From the NCBI GenBank assembly GCA_944380095.1, contig CALWGP010000007.1, positions 1 through 46,423 on the forward strand: a stretch of DNA of 46,423 nucleotides. Reading direction: 5' to 3'. This DNA is from an uncultured Lachnospiraceae bacterium (GTDB lineage: Bacteria > Bacillota > Clostridia > Lachnospirales > Lachnospiraceae). The notes beneath the pieces were generated by a model, which saw only the letters and a list, made by a program, of their open reading frames with translations, was not told the origin of the DNA and did not search any database. The position numbers were made by a program, and so were the translations under genes. The first letter of the stretch is position 1, and the number at the start of each line of letters is the position of its first letter. Of this stretch, positions 25,299-34,059 are shown one piece after another.

Positions 25299-25733
25299 TT
25301 ATATGCCCAACCCTAAGTCGGCCATTCTCTCGGCGATGTTCTCCACCGATTCTTCCTCCTGCAAAAGCCCGTCCCAGCGCTCCTGGCTCCAGATTTCGAT
25401 GTGTCCCGCCGCGCCCACAAAGACCACGTCCTTTGTAAGCCCTGCAAATTCCCGCAGCTTGGCGGGAATCAGGATCCGGCCCTGCTTGTCCACTTCCACT
25501 TCCGCGGCCCCGGCCAGGAAGTGACGGACAAACATACGGTTATCCTTTCGGGTCAGGGGCAGCTCTTTGAGCTTTTCTTCAAAAGCGTCCCATTCGGCAT
25601 TCGGATACACAAATAAGCAGCCATCCAATCCTTTTGTCACCACAAACTGGTCGCCCAGCGCTTCGCGGTATCGGGAGGGAATGATCAGCCTGCCTTTCGT
25701 ATCCAAAGTATGATTGTATTCGCCCATGAACAT
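25299..25733 (-). CDS. mraZ: Transcriptional regulator MraZ
   Basis: 144-residue DNA-binding protein with two AbrB-like SpoVT repeats: first GEYNHTLDTKGRLIIPSRYRE, given in short as DTKGRLIIPSR, second VDKQGRILIPAKLRE. It controls the dcw operon. The ATG at 25733 gives MFMGEYNH and lies 7 bases behind AGGTG; a TTG two codons upstream is less likely. It is the first gene of the cluster and its own operator boxes lie in its leader. Confidence 0.96.
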   Translation of the reverse strand: MFMGEYNHTLDTKGRLIIPSRYREALGDQFVVTKGLDGCLFVYPNAEWDAFEEKLKELPLTRKDNRMFVRHFLAGAAEVEVDKQGRILIPAKLREFAGLTKDVVFVGAAGHIEIWSQERWDGLLQEEESVENIAERMADLGLGI

Positions 25734-25796
25734 ACACAATCACCTGCCGTTCAAAAGTATCCCGCTTTCACCCGGGACCGGAAAGGGAAAAGTCCT

Positions 25797-25833
25797 CCAC
25801 TTCAAACCACTTTACTCCACTTTCCGCCACTTT
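25797..25833 (-). promoter_or_regulatory. Four MraZ boxes in 10-bp register
   Basis: The heptamer AAAGTGG occurs three times and GAAGTGG once on the minus strand, starting every 10 bases (25797, 25807, 25817, 25827 as plus-strand left ends). The array follows directly after the -10 of the mraZ promoter. MraZ of other bacteria binds such repeats with the same one-turn spacing, so this is the likely autoregulatory operator. Confidence 0.8.
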
Positions 25834-25840
25834 TAATAAC

Positions 25841-25869
25841 ATATTAGTATAAATCAGCCCGGTTGACAA
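25841..25869 (-). promoter_or_regulatory. SigA promoter of the dcw cluster
   Basis: TTGTCA (25864-25869), 17 bases, TAATAT (25841-25846) on the minus strand. The start of transcription would fall at the edge of the MraZ box array. The -35 begins 12 bases after the ychF terminator. Confidence 0.8.
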
Positions 25870-25880
25870 GGGTTTTTCAC

Positions 25881-25937
25881 AAAAAAACCGGGCGGCTTTG
25901 AAAACCGAAAATCCTTTTCGGTTCCAAAGCCGCCCGG
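25881..25937 (-). terminator. Very strong intrinsic terminator after ychF
   Basis: Outer 13-bp stem CCGGGCGGCTTTG/CAAAGCCGCCCGG (25888-25900 and 25925-25937) and an inner 9-bp stem, followed by seven T residues on the minus strand. It insulates the dcw promoter from the housekeeping run upstream. Confidence 0.93.
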
Positions 25938-26000
25938 CGGTTTCCGACTGCCTGCTGCGGTATCTTACTGCTTTTCTTATGCTATTTTTTGAAAAAAGAT

Positions 26001-27098
26001 TCAGACGTTAAAGCGGAATAGGATCACGTCCCCGTCCTGGACCACATAATCCTTGCCTTCCATCCGTACCAGGCCTTTTTCCCTCGCCGCCGCCAGGGAA
26101 CCCTGGTCCAGAAGGTCTTTGTAGTTGACCACTTCCGCCTTGATAAAGCCTCTCTCAAAGTCCGAGTGAATCTTTCCTGCGGCCTGCGGGGCTTTCGTGC
26201 CCTGGCGGATGGTCCACGCCCGGGTTTCGTCCTCGCCGGAAGTTAAGAAACTCATCAGTCCCAAAAGATGGTAGCTGGCCCGGATGAGCTTTTCCAGACC
26301 GGATTCTTTCAGGCCAAGATCCTCCAGAAACATCTGGCGTTCATCGTCCTCCAGTTCGGAAATCTCCTCTTCGATCTGGGCGCAGATGACGAACACTTCG
26401 CTGCCGGATTCTTTTGCATACTCCCGTACTGCCGCCACGCCGGCGTTTCCTGCCCCGTCGTCTGCCAGATCCCCTTCCCCTACGTTGGCTGCGTAGATGA
26501 CCGGTTTTGCGGTAAGCAGGTTCAGCGCCAAAAACCAGGCTTCTTCATCCTCGTCCAGGGTCTCAAATCCGATGGCCAGTTTGCCGTCCTCCAGCCGTTC
26601 CTTTACCCGGTTGAGCATTTCCAGTTCCTTGCCCTGGGCTTTGTCCATCCGCGCCCCCTTCGCCACTTTGGCAATCCTGCGCTCCAGAATCTCCAAATCC
26701 GAAAAGATCAGCTCCAGATTGATGGTCTCGATATCACGCAAAGGGTTGACGCTGCCGTCCACATGGATCACGTTGGAATCTTCAAAGCAGCGCACCACAT
26801 GGACAATGGCGTCCACCTCCCGGATGTTGCTCAAAAACTGGTTGCCCAGGCCTTCTCCTTTGGAAGCCCCTTTCACCAGGCCCGCGATATCCACAAACTC
26901 AATTACCGCAGGGGTCACCTTCTTGGAATGATACAGATCCCCCAGCAGTTTCAGCCGCTCGTCCGGCACCGCCACCACTCCCACATTGGGGTCGATGGTG
27001 CAGAAAGGATAGTTGGCGGACTCCGCCCCCGCCTTTGTCAGCGAATTAAACAGCGTGCTCTTGCCTACGTTTGGCAAACCGACGATTCCTAATTTCAT
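26001..27098 (-). CDS. ychF: Ribosome-binding ATPase YchF (OLA1 family)
   Basis: 365-residue P-loop protein of the Obg-related YchF/OLA1 group, which hydrolyses ATP in preference to GTP. Motifs are GLPNVGKSTLFNSLT, the G3 region DIAGLVKGAS, YAANVGE at the altered G4 site, and a C-terminal TGS-like domain with TIRQGTKAPQAAG and GDVILFRFNV. Length and ending are typical. Its ribosome site is weak. It is the last gene before the strong terminator. Confidence 0.97.
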   Translation of the reverse strand: MKLGIVGLPNVGKSTLFNSLTKAGAESANYPFCTIDPNVGVVAVPDERLKLLGDLYHSKKVTPAVIEFVDIAGLVKGASKGEGLGNQFLSNIREVDAIVHVVRCFEDSNVIHVDGSVNPLRDIETINLELIFSDLEILERRIAKVAKGARMDKAQGKELEMLNRVKERLEDGKLAIGFETLDEDEEAWFLALNLLTAKPVIYAANVGEGDLADDGAGNAGVAAVREYAKESGSEVFVICAQIEEEISELEDDERQMFLEDLGLKESGLEKLIRASYHLLGLMSFLTSGEDETRAWTIRQGTKAPQAAGKIHSDFERGFIKAEVVNYKDLLDQGSLAAAREKGLVRMEGKDYVVQDGDVILFRFNV

Positions 27099-27162
27099 AT
27101 CTATCTTACCCTATCCAGAAAGCCTTGATTTTACGGGCTCTCTGCCTTTCTCTTTATTTTCC

Positions 27163-28050
27163 CTACGCCCTTTTTACGCCTTTTTTGCGCCCCTTGAGCT
27201 CCTCATAGAACAATCGGTAATTTTCATACCGGTCCGCACTGATCTTCCCTTCTTCCAGCGCCTTTCGCACCGCGCAGTCCGGTTCCGTCAGATGGGAACA
27301 GCCCGCGAAACGGCAGCCGTCCGCCCGGGAGGCAATTTCCGGGAAGAAATCTCCCAGCCCCTCCTTTTGAATGCCGTACAGTTCAATGGAAGAAAATCCC
27401 GGCGTATCCAGAATATAGGTGTCCTCTTCCACAAAAAGCAGCTGGGTGTGGCGGGTGGTATGCCGCCCTCTTTCTATTTTTTCGCTCACTTCCCCGGTCT
27501 GGAGAAGCTGTTCGGACTGAAGGCGGTTGATCAGGGAAGATTTTCCCACGCCGCTGGGGCCCGCCACCGTGGTGGTTTTCCCGTAAAGCGCGGCCCTGAC
27601 TTCTTCCATGCCTTTTTCCTGTGCAGCGCTGACAAACAGCAGCCGATAGCCTGCAGGCGCATACCGGTCCACGATCTCTTCCCTCTGTCCCTCCCGGGCC
27701 AGATCCAGCTTGTTAAACAGGATCACCGGGGGGATGCCTTTCTGCTCCATACTGACCAGGAAACGGTCCAAAAGATTGAAATTGGGCTTGGGCGAATCAA
27801 AGGCGAAAATCACCATGGCCTGGTCCACATTGGCAACCGCCGGGCGGATCAGCTCGTTTTTCCGGGGCAGGATCCGTTCCAGATTGCCCTTTTTTTCCAT
27901 TTCGTCCAGCACTGCGATTTCCACCAGGTCCCCCGGGAGGGGGCGGACGCCGTCCTTTCGGAAAATTCCCTTTGCCCGGCATTCATAGACCGTTCCTTTG
28001 GCATGGACATAATAGAACCCGCCCACGCCCCGAATGATTTTTCCTTCCAT
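27163..28050 (-). CDS. rsgA: Ribosome small-subunit GTPase RsgA
   Basis: 295-residue GTPase that helps mature the 30S subunit. It shows the family's permuted motif order: OB-like N-domain, G4 LFNKLDLA, then G1 GPSGVGKSSLIN, then G3 DTPGFSS. A C-terminal zinc knuckle has Cys, Cys, His and Cys in CRFAGCSHLTEPDC. It lies 4 bases after prkC, continuing the prpC-prkC-rsgA order known in Bacillus. The ATG is at 28050. Confidence 0.96.
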   Translation of the reverse strand: MEGKIIRGVGGFYYVHAKGTVYECRAKGIFRKDGVRPLPGDLVEIAVLDEMEKKGNLERILPRKNELIRPAVANVDQAMVIFAFDSPKPNFNLLDRFLVSMEQKGIPPVILFNKLDLAREGQREEIVDRYAPAGYRLLFVSAAQEKGMEEVRAALYGKTTTVAGPSGVGKSSLINRLQSEQLLQTGEVSEKIERGRHTTRHTQLLFVEEDTYILDTPGFSSIELYGIQKEGLGDFFPEIASRADGCRFAGCSHLTEPDCAVRKALEEGKISADRYENYRLFYEELKGRKKGVKRA

Positions 28051-28054
28051 GGCC

Positions 28055-30169
28055 TTATCCTTCCGGTGTGAAGAATACGGTAATCTGCACCACTTTCTGG
28101 GTCTTTCCCCCGGGTACGGTCACCGTTTCCCCGTTTTCGCCCACTTCCGTGCGGGCCGGTTCCTCCACTTCAAACCGGTAGGTGATCAGTCCCGCCGGAT
28201 CCTCGCTGGGGATCCCGTGAATGTTCACGGAAGTATAGGGGAAGGTACGGACCGTAGTATTAAGATATTCCGTCCCGGACTGGCCGGTAATGGTAATCTG
28301 GCATTCGGAACCTTCCTGATAGCCGCAGCCGGGCTCCGCCACTGCGGGGCTCTGGATCGCATCCTGATACATATAGGTAGTGGAAGCAGGGCCGGTGCTG
28401 ATGCCGATGTCGATGGTCGTCCCCGGCTCCACCAGCGCTCCCGCCGTATAGCTTGCATAACATACTTTTCCGGTCATGGCCGGGTCGTCGTCGCTCATAT
28501 CCCGCTGTTCGCCCACCATCAGTCCGCTTTCCACCAGCGTACTGACGGCCAGGTCCGGATCCATGCCCAGGATATCCGGCATGACCACTTTATTGTTCAA
28601 ATCAGGGCCCTGGCTGATCACAACGGACACGGCGGAACCTGCCGGGGCGCTGCTGCCCCCTTCCGGCGACTGGGAAATGACCCGTCCCTTTTCCACCGTA
28701 TCGGAGTAGCCGTCGCTTTTTTCCACCGTAAAGCCGTTGGTGGTCAAAGTCGCCGTAGCTTCCGCTTCCAGGAAGCCTTCCACCGTGGGTACGGGAATCC
28801 CGTTTTCCTCTCCGGAAGATGCCTCCCCGCTCACCGTCAGCACCACTTTGCTGCCGCCGGAAACGATGGCCCCTTCCTTTACATCGGCGGAAATCACATG
28901 GCCTGCTTCCACGGAATCCGACTCGGAATAGGTCACTTCCGGCTTAAGCCCCAGTTTTGTAAGGGCGGATACCGCTTCCTCTTCCGTCATGTTTTCCACA
29001 CCGATCATGGTAACCTGTTCGGACTCCTGGCCGAAGTTGAAAAATCCAACGGTCCGTCCCACCAAAAAAATCACGGCGCAGCCGATAAGGACGGCGCCGA
29101 TTACCGCAAGCAGGGTAGTAATCCGCTCCATCCGGGAATCTTCGTCTTCATCGTCGTATTCTTCTTCCGGTTCTTCCTCGTAAACTGCCGGCTTCTTCTT
29201 TTTCGGGGGCGTATTTTTCTTCAGGCGGATCCCTGCGTCCTGGCTTTCCTTCTTTTTGGCCTGCTTTTTGATTTCGCCCCGCTCTTTGTCCGAAACCGTC
29301 CGGGTCGCCATGCTCTCATCCGGATTTTCAATCCGTACAAAGTCTTCGTCCGGGGACATCAGCGCTTTCTTTAAGTCCTCGATCAGTGCCTCCATGGTAT
29401 GATAACGCCGGTCCGGACTCTTCTGGGTACATTTGAGCACAATCTGCTCTACGCTCACCGGGATTTCCGGGACAAATTCCCGGGGGGAAGGCATGGGTTC
29501 CTGGATATGTTTAATGGCAATGGCCACCGTGGTTTCCCCGTTAAAGGGCACCCGTCCCGTGAGCATCTCAAACAGGGTAATACCCATGGAATAGATGTCG
29601 CTTTTTTCGTCGCTGTATCCGCCTCTTGCCTGCTCGGGTGAAGTATAGTGGACGGAGCCCATCACATTGGAAGTGATCGTATTGCTGGTGGCCGCTTTGG
29701 CAATGCCAAAATCCGTCACCTTTACCTTCCCGTCCTTGGAAATAATAATATTCTGGGGTTTGATATCCCTGTGGATGATGTGGTTATTATGGGCGGCCTC
29801 AATTCCCATGCACGCCTGGATGGCGATACTCACCGCCTCCCGGACGGAAAGCCTCGCCTTCCTCTCGATGTATTTTTTGAGGGTGATCCCCTCCACCAGC
29901 TCCATAACGATATAGTAAACGCCGTTGTCCTCGCCCACGTCGTAGACGTTGACGATGTTGGGATGCATCAGGCTGGCTGCAGCCTGGGCCTCCACGCGGA
30001 ATTTGGAAACGAAATTGGTATTTTCGGAAAATTCCTGCTTCAGGACTTTCACCGCTACATGACGGTTCAGCTTATGGTCTTTTGCTTTATATACATCTGA
30101 CATTCCGCCGGTTCCAATCCGTTCCAGGATCTCATACCGGTCTCCTATCATCATCCCTATTCTGATCAT
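28055..30169 (-). CDS. prkC: Membrane Ser/Thr protein kinase with PASTA domains
   Basis: 704-residue sensor kinase. The N-terminal Hanks kinase domain has GTGGMSDVY, Lys 41, HRD at 133-135 and DFG at 153-155. A basic then acidic linker follows (KKKKP near 322; Glu/Asp-rich at 331-345). One membrane helix lies at about 350-374. Three extracellular PASTA repeats lie at about 387-447, 459-520 and 529-593, and a further C-terminal domain of about 100 residues follows. PASTA domains bind muropeptides or lipid II, so it links wall state to phosphorylation. The ATG overlaps the prpC stop by 4 bases. Confidence 0.96.
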   Translation of the reverse strand: MIRIGMMIGDRYEILERIGTGGMSDVYKAKDHKLNRHVAVKVLKQEFSENTNFVSKFRVEAQAAASLMHPNIVNVYDVGEDNGVYYIVMELVEGITLKKYIERKARLSVREAVSIAIQACMGIEAAHNNHIIHRDIKPQNIIISKDGKVKVTDFGIAKAATSNTITSNVMGSVHYTSPEQARGGYSDEKSDIYSMGITLFEMLTGRVPFNGETTVAIAIKHIQEPMPSPREFVPEIPVSVEQIVLKCTQKSPDRRYHTMEALIEDLKKALMSPDEDFVRIENPDESMATRTVSDKERGEIKKQAKKKESQDAGIRLKKNTPPKKKKPAVYEEEPEEEYDDEDEDSRMERITTLLAVIGAVLIGCAVIFLVGRTVGFFNFGQESEQVTMIGVENMTEEEAVSALTKLGLKPEVTYSESDSVEAGHVISADVKEGAIVSGGSKVVLTVSGEASSGEENGIPVPTVEGFLEAEATATLTTNGFTVEKSDGYSDTVEKGRVISQSPEGGSSAPAGSAVSVVISQGPDLNNKVVMPDILGMDPDLAVSTLVESGLMVGEQRDMSDDDPAMTGKVCYASYTAGALVEPGTTIDIGISTGPASTTYMYQDAIQSPAVAEPGCGYQEGSECQITITGQSGTEYLNTTVRTFPYTSVNIHGIPSEDPAGLITYRFEVEEPARTEVGENGETVTVPGGKTQKVVQITVFFTPEG

Positions 30170-30921
30170 CGGCTCACCTCATCTGAAAACGGTTCTATGA
30201 TAATGACCGCAATATTATCTCTGCCTCCGTGGTTGTTGGCGGCTTCCACCAGGGCCTGGGCGCAGGTCTCCGTATCCTCCCCGCTCTCTAAGATCCGCCG
30301 GATCTCTTCGTCCTCCAGCATACTGGTCAGGCCGTCCGAACACAGAAGCACCTTATCGCCCTCCTGCAGGGGCACAAAAAAGCAGTCCACCTTCAGGTCA
30401 TCCTCCGCTCCCACGGCCCTGGTGATGATGTTCCTGTCCGGATGCCGCCTGGCCTGTTCCCGGCTTAAGCCTCCGAAACGGACCATCTCTTCCACCAGCG
30501 AATGATCCTGGGTGATCTGTCTGATTTCCTTCTCATTGACTACATAAAGCCTGCTGTCGCCCACATTGGCCACTTCCAGGGCTTTCTCAAGGCAGGTGGC
30601 CGCCACTACGGTAGTTCCCATCCCCGCCAGCATCTCGTCTTTTGACGCGGCCTGTCTGACGCGGGCGTTGGCTTCCCGGATGGCGTTTACCAAAGTCTGG
30701 GACGGACTTTCTTCCCCGCCTTTTCTGATCTCCTCCAAAATGGTTTCCACAGCCAGTCTGGAGGCGTAGCCGCCTCCCCGATGACCGCCCATGCCGTCCG
30801 CAACCACAAACAGATTGGGCAGAATCCCGACTTTGGACAATGACAGGTATGCGTAATCCTGATTCAGAGTCCTCTTTCTTCCGATATCCGTAATGGCATA
30901 TGCGTCCATCTCCTGCTTCAC
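30166..30921 (-). CDS. prpC: PP2C-type Ser/Thr phosphatase PrpC
   Basis: 251-residue cytosolic metal-dependent phosphatase opposing PrkC. Motifs are GRKRTLNQD near the start, VVADGMGGHRGG with a metal-binding Asp, LLCSDGLT, and GGRDNIAVI near the end. The first possible start is GTG at 30921, overlapping the rlmN stop by 4 bases; an ATG four codons later (30909) is also possible, and neither has a clearly superior ribosome site. The 4-base overlaps on both sides suggest translational coupling. Confidence 0.95.
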   Translation of the reverse strand: MKQEMDAYAITDIGRKRTLNQDYAYLSLSKVGILPNLFVVADGMGGHRGGGYASRLAVETILEEIRKGGEESPSQTLVNAIREANARVRQAASKDEMLAGMGTTVVAATCLEKALEVANVGDSRLYVVNEKEIRQITQDHSLVEEMVRFGGLSREQARRHPDRNIITRAVGAEDDLKVDCFFVPLQEGDKVLLCSDGLTSMLEDEEIRRILESGEDTETCAQALVEAANNHGGRDNIAVIIIEPFSDEVSR

Positions 30922-31973
30922 CCCTTTTTCTCTTCTTGCAGGTGTCTGCGCCTTAACTGGCCGCAGGCACCATCGATATCCCGTCCCAATTCTCTTCTTA
31001 TAGTAACATTTATTCCGTTTTTTTCAAGCTTATTTTTGAACGCGGCAATGGCAAGACGTTCCGACTGCACAAAACCGCGTTCCTTCACCGGGTTTACCGG
31101 GATCAGGTTTACATGGGAGGAAAGCGGCCCCGCCAGGGCGGAAAGCTTCTGCGCATCCTCGGAAGAATCGTTCACATCCTTTACCAGGCTGTATTCAAAA
31201 GTAATCCTGCGTCCGGTCTGTTCAAAGTAGTAAGCGCAGGCTTCCATCAGTTCCCGGATGGAATAACGCTGTGCAATGGGCATCAGCTTACGGCGCTTTT
31301 CATCTGTGGCCGCATGCAGGGAAAGGGCCAGGGTAATCTGCAGCTTCTCCCCCGCCAGGTCGTAAATGCGGGGCACAATGCCGCAGGTGGACACCGTGAC
31401 GCTGCGCTGGCTGATATGCAGGCCGTTTTCGTCCGTAAGCATATGTAAAAACTTTAGAAGGTTGTCATAATTATCCAGCGGTTCCCCGCTGCCCATCACC
31501 ACCACGTTGCTGACCCGTTCTTTCGTCAGGGCCTGGATGCGGTAAATCTGATCCAGCATTTCGGAAGGGGCAAGATTTCTTTCCAGCCCGCCCAGGGTGG
31601 AAGCGCAGAAACGGCAGCCCATCCTGCAGCCCACCTGTGAGGAAATACAGACGGAATTTCCGTGCTGATAGCGCATCCACACACTCTCTACCAGATTCTG
31701 GTCCGGCAGCGCAAAAAGGAACTTCTTGGTGCCGTCAATCCCCGAAGTCTGCTCCCTTTTCTTTTCCAGCACCGTCAGCGGTTCCTTCTCCTGCAAAAGG
31801 GCGCGCAAAGAAGCGGGCAGATTGGTCATCTCCCCGTAGCTTCCCGCCAGCTTGCGGTGCATCCAGTCGTACAGCTGGCCGGCCCGGAAGGGCTTTTCCC
31901 CCATCCTGTCCAGACGTTCTTTCAGTTCCTCCAATGTCAGCGATTTGATATCTTCCCCCGCCGTGCGCGTCAT
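30918..31973 (-). CDS. rlmN: 23S rRNA (adenine2503-C2)/tRNA methyltransferase RlmN
   Basis: About 351 residues, radical-SAM enzyme methylating A2503 of 23S rRNA. The iron-sulfur motif is CRMGCRFC. Also seen are SQVGCRMG, GEPLDNYDN and the C-terminal GINVTIRRELGRDIDGACGQL region with a catalytic Cys. The second ATG (31973) is chosen because it gives a 4-base overlap with rsmB and better spacing; an ATG three codons upstream cannot be excluded. Confidence 0.96.
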   Translation of the reverse strand: MTRTAGEDIKSLTLEELKERLDRMGEKPFRAGQLYDWMHRKLAGSYGEMTNLPASLRALLQEKEPLTVLEKKREQTSGIDGTKKFLFALPDQNLVESVWMRYQHGNSVCISSQVGCRMGCRFCASTLGGLERNLAPSEMLDQIYRIQALTKERVSNVVVMGSGEPLDNYDNLLKFLHMLTDENGLHISQRSVTVSTCGIVPRIYDLAGEKLQITLALSLHAATDEKRRKLMPIAQRYSIRELMEACAYYFEQTGRRITFEYSLVKDVNDSSEDAQKLSALAGPLSSHVNLIPVNPVKERGFVQSERLAIAAFKNKLEKNGINVTIRRELGRDIDGACGQLRRRHLQEEKKG

Positions 31974-33346
31974 TTCTCCCATCCTTTTTCCTGTTGTTTT
32001 CCTTTTCTGCGCAGCCGCGCCATAAAAAATCCGTCCGTATCATATTCGCCGCAAAAAAGCTGGCAGCAGCCATCCTTTGTTTCCCGGCTGTGCAGACATT
32101 CCGGCAGCCAGGGATCCAGGCTTTCCCTTTCAAACCCCAGCTTTTCCGTAAGGAAACGGACATTTTCCTCGTTTTCCCCCCGGTTGACTGTGCAGGTGGA
32201 GTATAAAAGCACCCCGCCCGGCTTCACGCAATCCGCCGAAGCAGCCAGGATTTTTCTCTGCAGCTTTGACAGGGCTGCAAGGTCCCCCGGCTGTACCCGG
32301 TAACGGATCTCCTTCTTCCTGCCCATTACGCCCAGCCCGGAACAGGGGACATCCGCCAGCACCACATCCGCCCACTCTTTCAGGTCAGGCTGCTTTTTGG
32401 CTGCGTCCCATACCCGCACTTCCAGATTGGAACAGCCCATCCGCCGCGCGTTTTCCGAAATCCGTTCTGTCTTTGCTTCCGAAACGTCCCCGGCCAGCAC
32501 ACGGCCCTTATCCCCGGTCTTCTCCGCAGCCAGGAGGGCTTTGCCCCCGGGGGAGGCGCACAGGTCCATCACCCGCATTCCGGGGGAAATCCCCGCAGCC
32601 TCCACCGCCAGCATGCTGCTTACATCCTGCACGTAAAACAGTCCCTTTGCAAATCCCGGCAGGCAGGCCACGCCTTCGCATCCATTCAGGACAAAGGCGT
32701 CCGGATAGAGGGGATGGGAAACCGCCCCGATCCCCTGGCGCTCAAACTGTGCAAGCGTCTCCTGTCGGCGTTCTTTTGGCACATCCGCCCGGAAACGCAG
32801 GATCAGGGGCCTTGGTACCAGCAAAGCTTTCAGCATCGCTTCCGTCCGTTTTTCCCCGTACTGTTCCCGCCAGAGGGAAACGATCCATTCCGGCACGCTG
32901 TAAGCCACGGAAAGGGCTTTTACCGGTTCCTTTGCGATATCCGGCCAGACAATGTCCCCCTTTTTTCGGATCAGGCCTCTGAGCACGCCGTTGACAAAAC
33001 CGCCCAGACGGGTAAACCCTTTCTCTTTTGCCAGGCGGACAGCCTCGCTGCAGGCGGCCCTGTCCGGCACGGATTCCAGATACAGGATCTGGTAGGCGGA
33101 CAGGCGCAGCAGGCCGCGGATCAGCGGCTTCATCTTCGCCGTTTTTACGCTGGAAACGCTGTCCAGGCAAAAATCCAGCGTCAGAAGCCTCTCCAGCGTC
33201 CCTTCCGTCAGCCGCTTTAAAAAAGCCTTCTGCCTGGGATCCTCGTAATCGTATTTTTCCAGGGCGCCCCGCAGCAGGTTTTGTGCAAAAGCGCCCGTTT
33301 TTTCTGACTCCAGAAGAATTTCCAGAGCGTTCTTCCTTGCGTCCAT
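31970..33346 (-). CDS. rsmB: 16S rRNA (cytosine967-C5)-methyltransferase
   Basis: 458-residue SAM-dependent enzyme with an N-terminal NusB-like RNA-binding domain (about 1-140) and a C-terminal Rossmann methyltransferase. Motifs are MDLCASPGGKA for SAM, ADVPCSGLGVMGRKKEIR with one conserved Cys, and YSTCTVNRGENEE with the catalytic Cys. The fmt-yugP-rsmB-rlmN order resembles the Bacillus fmt operon. Start and yugP stop share one base (TGATG). Confidence 0.95.
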   Translation of the reverse strand: MDARKNALEILLESEKTGAFAQNLLRGALEKYDYEDPRQKAFLKRLTEGTLERLLTLDFCLDSVSSVKTAKMKPLIRGLLRLSAYQILYLESVPDRAACSEAVRLAKEKGFTRLGGFVNGVLRGLIRKKGDIVWPDIAKEPVKALSVAYSVPEWIVSLWREQYGEKRTEAMLKALLVPRPLILRFRADVPKERRQETLAQFERQGIGAVSHPLYPDAFVLNGCEGVACLPGFAKGLFYVQDVSSMLAVEAAGISPGMRVMDLCASPGGKALLAAEKTGDKGRVLAGDVSEAKTERISENARRMGCSNLEVRVWDAAKKQPDLKEWADVVLADVPCSGLGVMGRKKEIRYRVQPGDLAALSKLQRKILAASADCVKPGGVLLYSTCTVNRGENEENVRFLTEKLGFERESLDPWLPECLHSRETKDGCCQLFCGEYDTDGFFMARLRRKGKQQEKGWEK

Positions 33347-34059
33347 CAGTCTTTATCCCTGCTTCTGGCAATCAGGATCAGACGCAGCAGGTTTAAAACG
33401 GAAGCCGCTGCCGCCGCCACATAAGTCATGGCCGCCGCTTTTAAAACTTTCCGGCTCCCTTCCGCCTCTGCATCCCCCAGGATGCCGTAATCCGTCAGCA
33501 TAAGAAGGGCCCGCCTGCTGGCGTCAAATTCTACCGGGAGGGTAATGAGGGTAAACAGCACCGCCAGCAGGAAAACCCAGATCCCGATCTGCATCAGGAT
33601 TTCATTGGCCCCAAGCACCAGTCCCGCAATAAAAATCGGCAGCCCGAACCGGGAACCGAAATTGGCGGCGGGCGCCAGTCTAGAACGGATCTTAAGCGGC
33701 TCATAGGACTCACTGTCCTGAACCGCATGGCCGCATTCGTGGGCGGCCACTCCCACCGCCGCCACGCTGGAAGAGGCGTAGGTGGCGTCGGACAGGCGCA
33801 GCACTTTTGTCCTGGGATCGTAATGATCCGTCAGATTTCCGCGGATATGCTCCACTTTCACATCGTACAGGCCGTTTTTGTCCAGAATCCTCCTGGCCGC
33901 CTGGGCGCCCGTCATCCCGGACATGCTGCGCACCCGGCTGTACTGTGAAAAGGTCCCGTTGACCCTGGCGCTGGCAATCATCGACAAAACGGCGCCCAGA
34001 ATCACCAGCAGATAGGTGGCGTCATAATAGTAGTAACCCAGATATCCCATTACAGGCAT
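33346..34059 (-). CDS. yugP: Putative neutral zinc metallopeptidase, YugP family
   Basis: 237-residue membrane protein with a hydrophobic N-terminal segment (about residues 9-27), the zinc motif HECGHAVQ, and two further hydrophobic segments near 150-180 and 215-230. Such proteins are classed as membrane zinc metallopeptidases of unknown substrate. It overlaps fmt by 10 bases and rsmB by one, so it is co-translated with them. In Bacillus a yugP homologue lies elsewhere; its placement within this operon is usual in Clostridia. Confidence 0.88.
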   Translation of the reverse strand: MPVMGYLGYYYYDATYLLVILGAVLSMIASARVNGTFSQYSRVRSMSGMTGAQAARRILDKNGLYDVKVEHIRGNLTDHYDPRTKVLRLSDATYASSSVAAVGVAAHECGHAVQDSESYEPLKIRSRLAPAANFGSRFGLPIFIAGLVLGANEILMQIGIWVFLLAVLFTLITLPVEFDASRRALLMLTDYGILGDAEAEGSRKVLKAAAMTYVAAAAASVLNLLRLILIARSRDKD

